NCBI GenBank assembly: GCA_021793715.1
Contig: JAJYSF010000067.1
Coordinates: 1 to 5,987, forward strand
Direction of reading: 5' to 3'
DNA length: 5,987 nt
Origin: Actinomycetes bacterium
GTDB taxonomy: Bacteria; Actinomycetota; Actinomycetes; Actinomycetales; Microbacteriaceae
The position numbers and the translations under genes were made by a program. Positions 5,327 to 5,987 of this stretch are shown piece after piece (the first letter of the stretch is position 1; every line of letters begins with the position of its first letter). Below the pieces are notes generated by a model. That model had not been told where the DNA came from, did no database searches, and saw nothing but the letters and a program-made list of their open reading frames with translations.

Positions 5327-5987
5327 GTGAAGGGACGACCTCCGCTGCGAGGCCTGGCGGCCAGCATCGTCATCGCGATTCTCGCGATCACGGTGCTGGC
5401 CGCCGACCAGTTGAGCAAGCAGTACGCGCTGGCTCATCTCACGGAGGGCGAGCCGGTGCCCGTCATCGGCGACGCTCTGCAGTGGCTGCTCGTGTTCAAC
5501 CCGGGCGCTGCCTTCTCGATGGGGGAGGGCGTCACGTGGGTCTTCACGATCGCGCTCGCCATCGTGGCCGGCGCCATCGTGTTCCTCGCGATCACACGCG
5601 TGCGTTCCCGCCTCTGGGCGGTCGTGCTGGGCCTGCTGCTGGGCGGAGTGCTCGGCAACCTCACCGACCGTCTGCTGCGCGGCCCCGGTTTCGCCGAGGG
5701 ACACGTCGTCGACTTCATCCTCACGCCGTGGATGTGGTTCTGGACGACGCCGGCGATCTACAACGTGGCCGACATCTTCATCGTCGGTGGAATGATTTCG
5801 GTGGCGCTGCTCGTTGTCACCGGGCTCAACTTCGATGGCACCCGCGGTGAGCGGCCCGCCGAGGACGCTGCTGCGGACACGAACACCGACACGGAGACGG
5901 ACGCGGCCGCAGACGTCGATGCCGACGATCGTCTCGAGGAGTCCGACGGCGCGTCCGATGCGACGGGCGAGGACGACCTGTCAAGAT
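5327..5987 (+). CDS. lspA: Lipoprotein signal peptidase LspA (SPase II), 3' end beyond window
   Basis: LspA is the membrane aspartic protease that removes signal peptides from prolipoproteins after lipid attachment. The 220 residues seen include four hydrophobic helices (about 11-27, 70-90, 96-113, 145-166). Family motifs are D27 in AADQLSK, NPGAAFS (58-64), GGVLGNLTDR (106-115), the catalytic D129 in HVVDFI, and the second catalytic D149 in NVADIFI. After about residue 169 comes a hydrophilic Asp/Glu/Ala/Thr-rich tail with no stop before the window ends, so total length is unknown but exceeds the usual 160-200 aa. The GTG at 5327 lies 10 bases after the divIVA stop. No earlier in-frame ATG/GTG was seen nearby and no Shine-Dalgarno is obvious, suggesting coupling to divIVA. 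The next gene expected in this context would be an RluD-type pseudouridine synthase, which cannot be seen here. Confidence 0.95.
   Translation, partial: MKGRPPLRGLAASIVIAILAITVLAADQLSKQYALAHLTEGEPVPVIGDALQWLLVFNPGAAFSMGEGVTWVFTIALAIVAGAIVFLAITRVRSRLWAVVLGLLLGGVLGNLTDRLLRGPGFAEGHVVDFILTPWMWFWTTPAIYNVADIFIVGGMISVALLVVTGLNFDGTRGERPAEDAAADTNTDTETDAAADVDADDRLEESDGASDATGEDDLSR
5876..5905 (+). repeat. Hexamer-like repeat in the lspA acidic tail
   Basis: Five consecutive six-base units of the form GACACG, AACACC, GACACG, GAGACG, GACGCG run in frame and encode the alternating acidic/Thr stretch DTNTDTETDA (residues 184-193). It is degenerate and short. Such runs can expand or contract by slippage in units that keep the frame. 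Confidence 0.5.

Noticed and set aside
5186..5704. 172-codon minus-strand frame over the divIVA end and lspA
   Set aside because: It is antisense to two identified genes; composition is shadow-like and there is no motif support.
5482..5850. 122-codon plus-strand frame inside lspA
   Set aside because: It is an alternate frame of lspA. The lspA frame from 5327 holds all the family motifs, including both catalytic aspartates.
1..5987. Mobile elements, CRISPR arrays, tRNA or rRNA genes, defence or toxin-antitoxin modules
   Set aside because: Nothing of the kind was seen: no regularly spaced repeats, no transposase-like protein and no tRNA-like cloverleaf. The window is nearly filled by conserved dcw genes in their usual order.

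Overview
This window is a high-GC stretch of the division and cell wall (dcw) cluster of an actinobacterium. Gene order, FtsZ and DivIVA sequence style, the absence of ftsA, and strong G/C third-position codon bias fit Actinomycetia, most likely Microbacteriaceae and possibly Microbacterium. The family guess comes from remembered sequence style and was not tested by a search.

All genes lie on the + strand. In order they are: murC (3' part only), ftsQ, a 159-base regulatory gap, ftsZ, yggS (ylmE), sepF, yggT (ylmG), divIVA (wag31) and lspA (5' part, running off the right edge). Packing is tight. murC/ftsQ are separated by 1 base, ftsZ/yggS overlap by 4 bases, and divIVA/lspA are 10 bases apart. 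Larger gaps precede ftsZ (159 bases), sepF (36), yggT (81) and divIVA (38), and each carries candidate promoter or hairpin signals. No stretch longer than 300 bases lacks a gene.

The genes work together in wall precursor synthesis and septum assembly. MurC makes UDP-MurNAc-amino acid. FtsQ is the membrane scaffold of the divisome. FtsZ forms the Z-ring. SepF tethers FtsZ to the membrane, replacing the missing FtsA. YggT is a small membrane protein linked to division and envelope. DivIVA directs polar growth. LspA matures lipoproteins. YggS is a PLP-homeostasis protein that usually travels with sepF.

I found no exotic or clearly undescribed system; this is core genome. The points most worth a second look are: (1) the missing ylmD/pgeF (YfiH family) gene, normally between ftsZ and yggS, with ftsZ and yggS directly overlapping instead; (2) an AT-rich island upstream of ftsZ with two abutting inverted repeats and three AGGTTC copies; (3) a strong hairpin followed at once by a probable leaderless promoter for yggT; and (4) a long acidic C-terminal extension on LspA.
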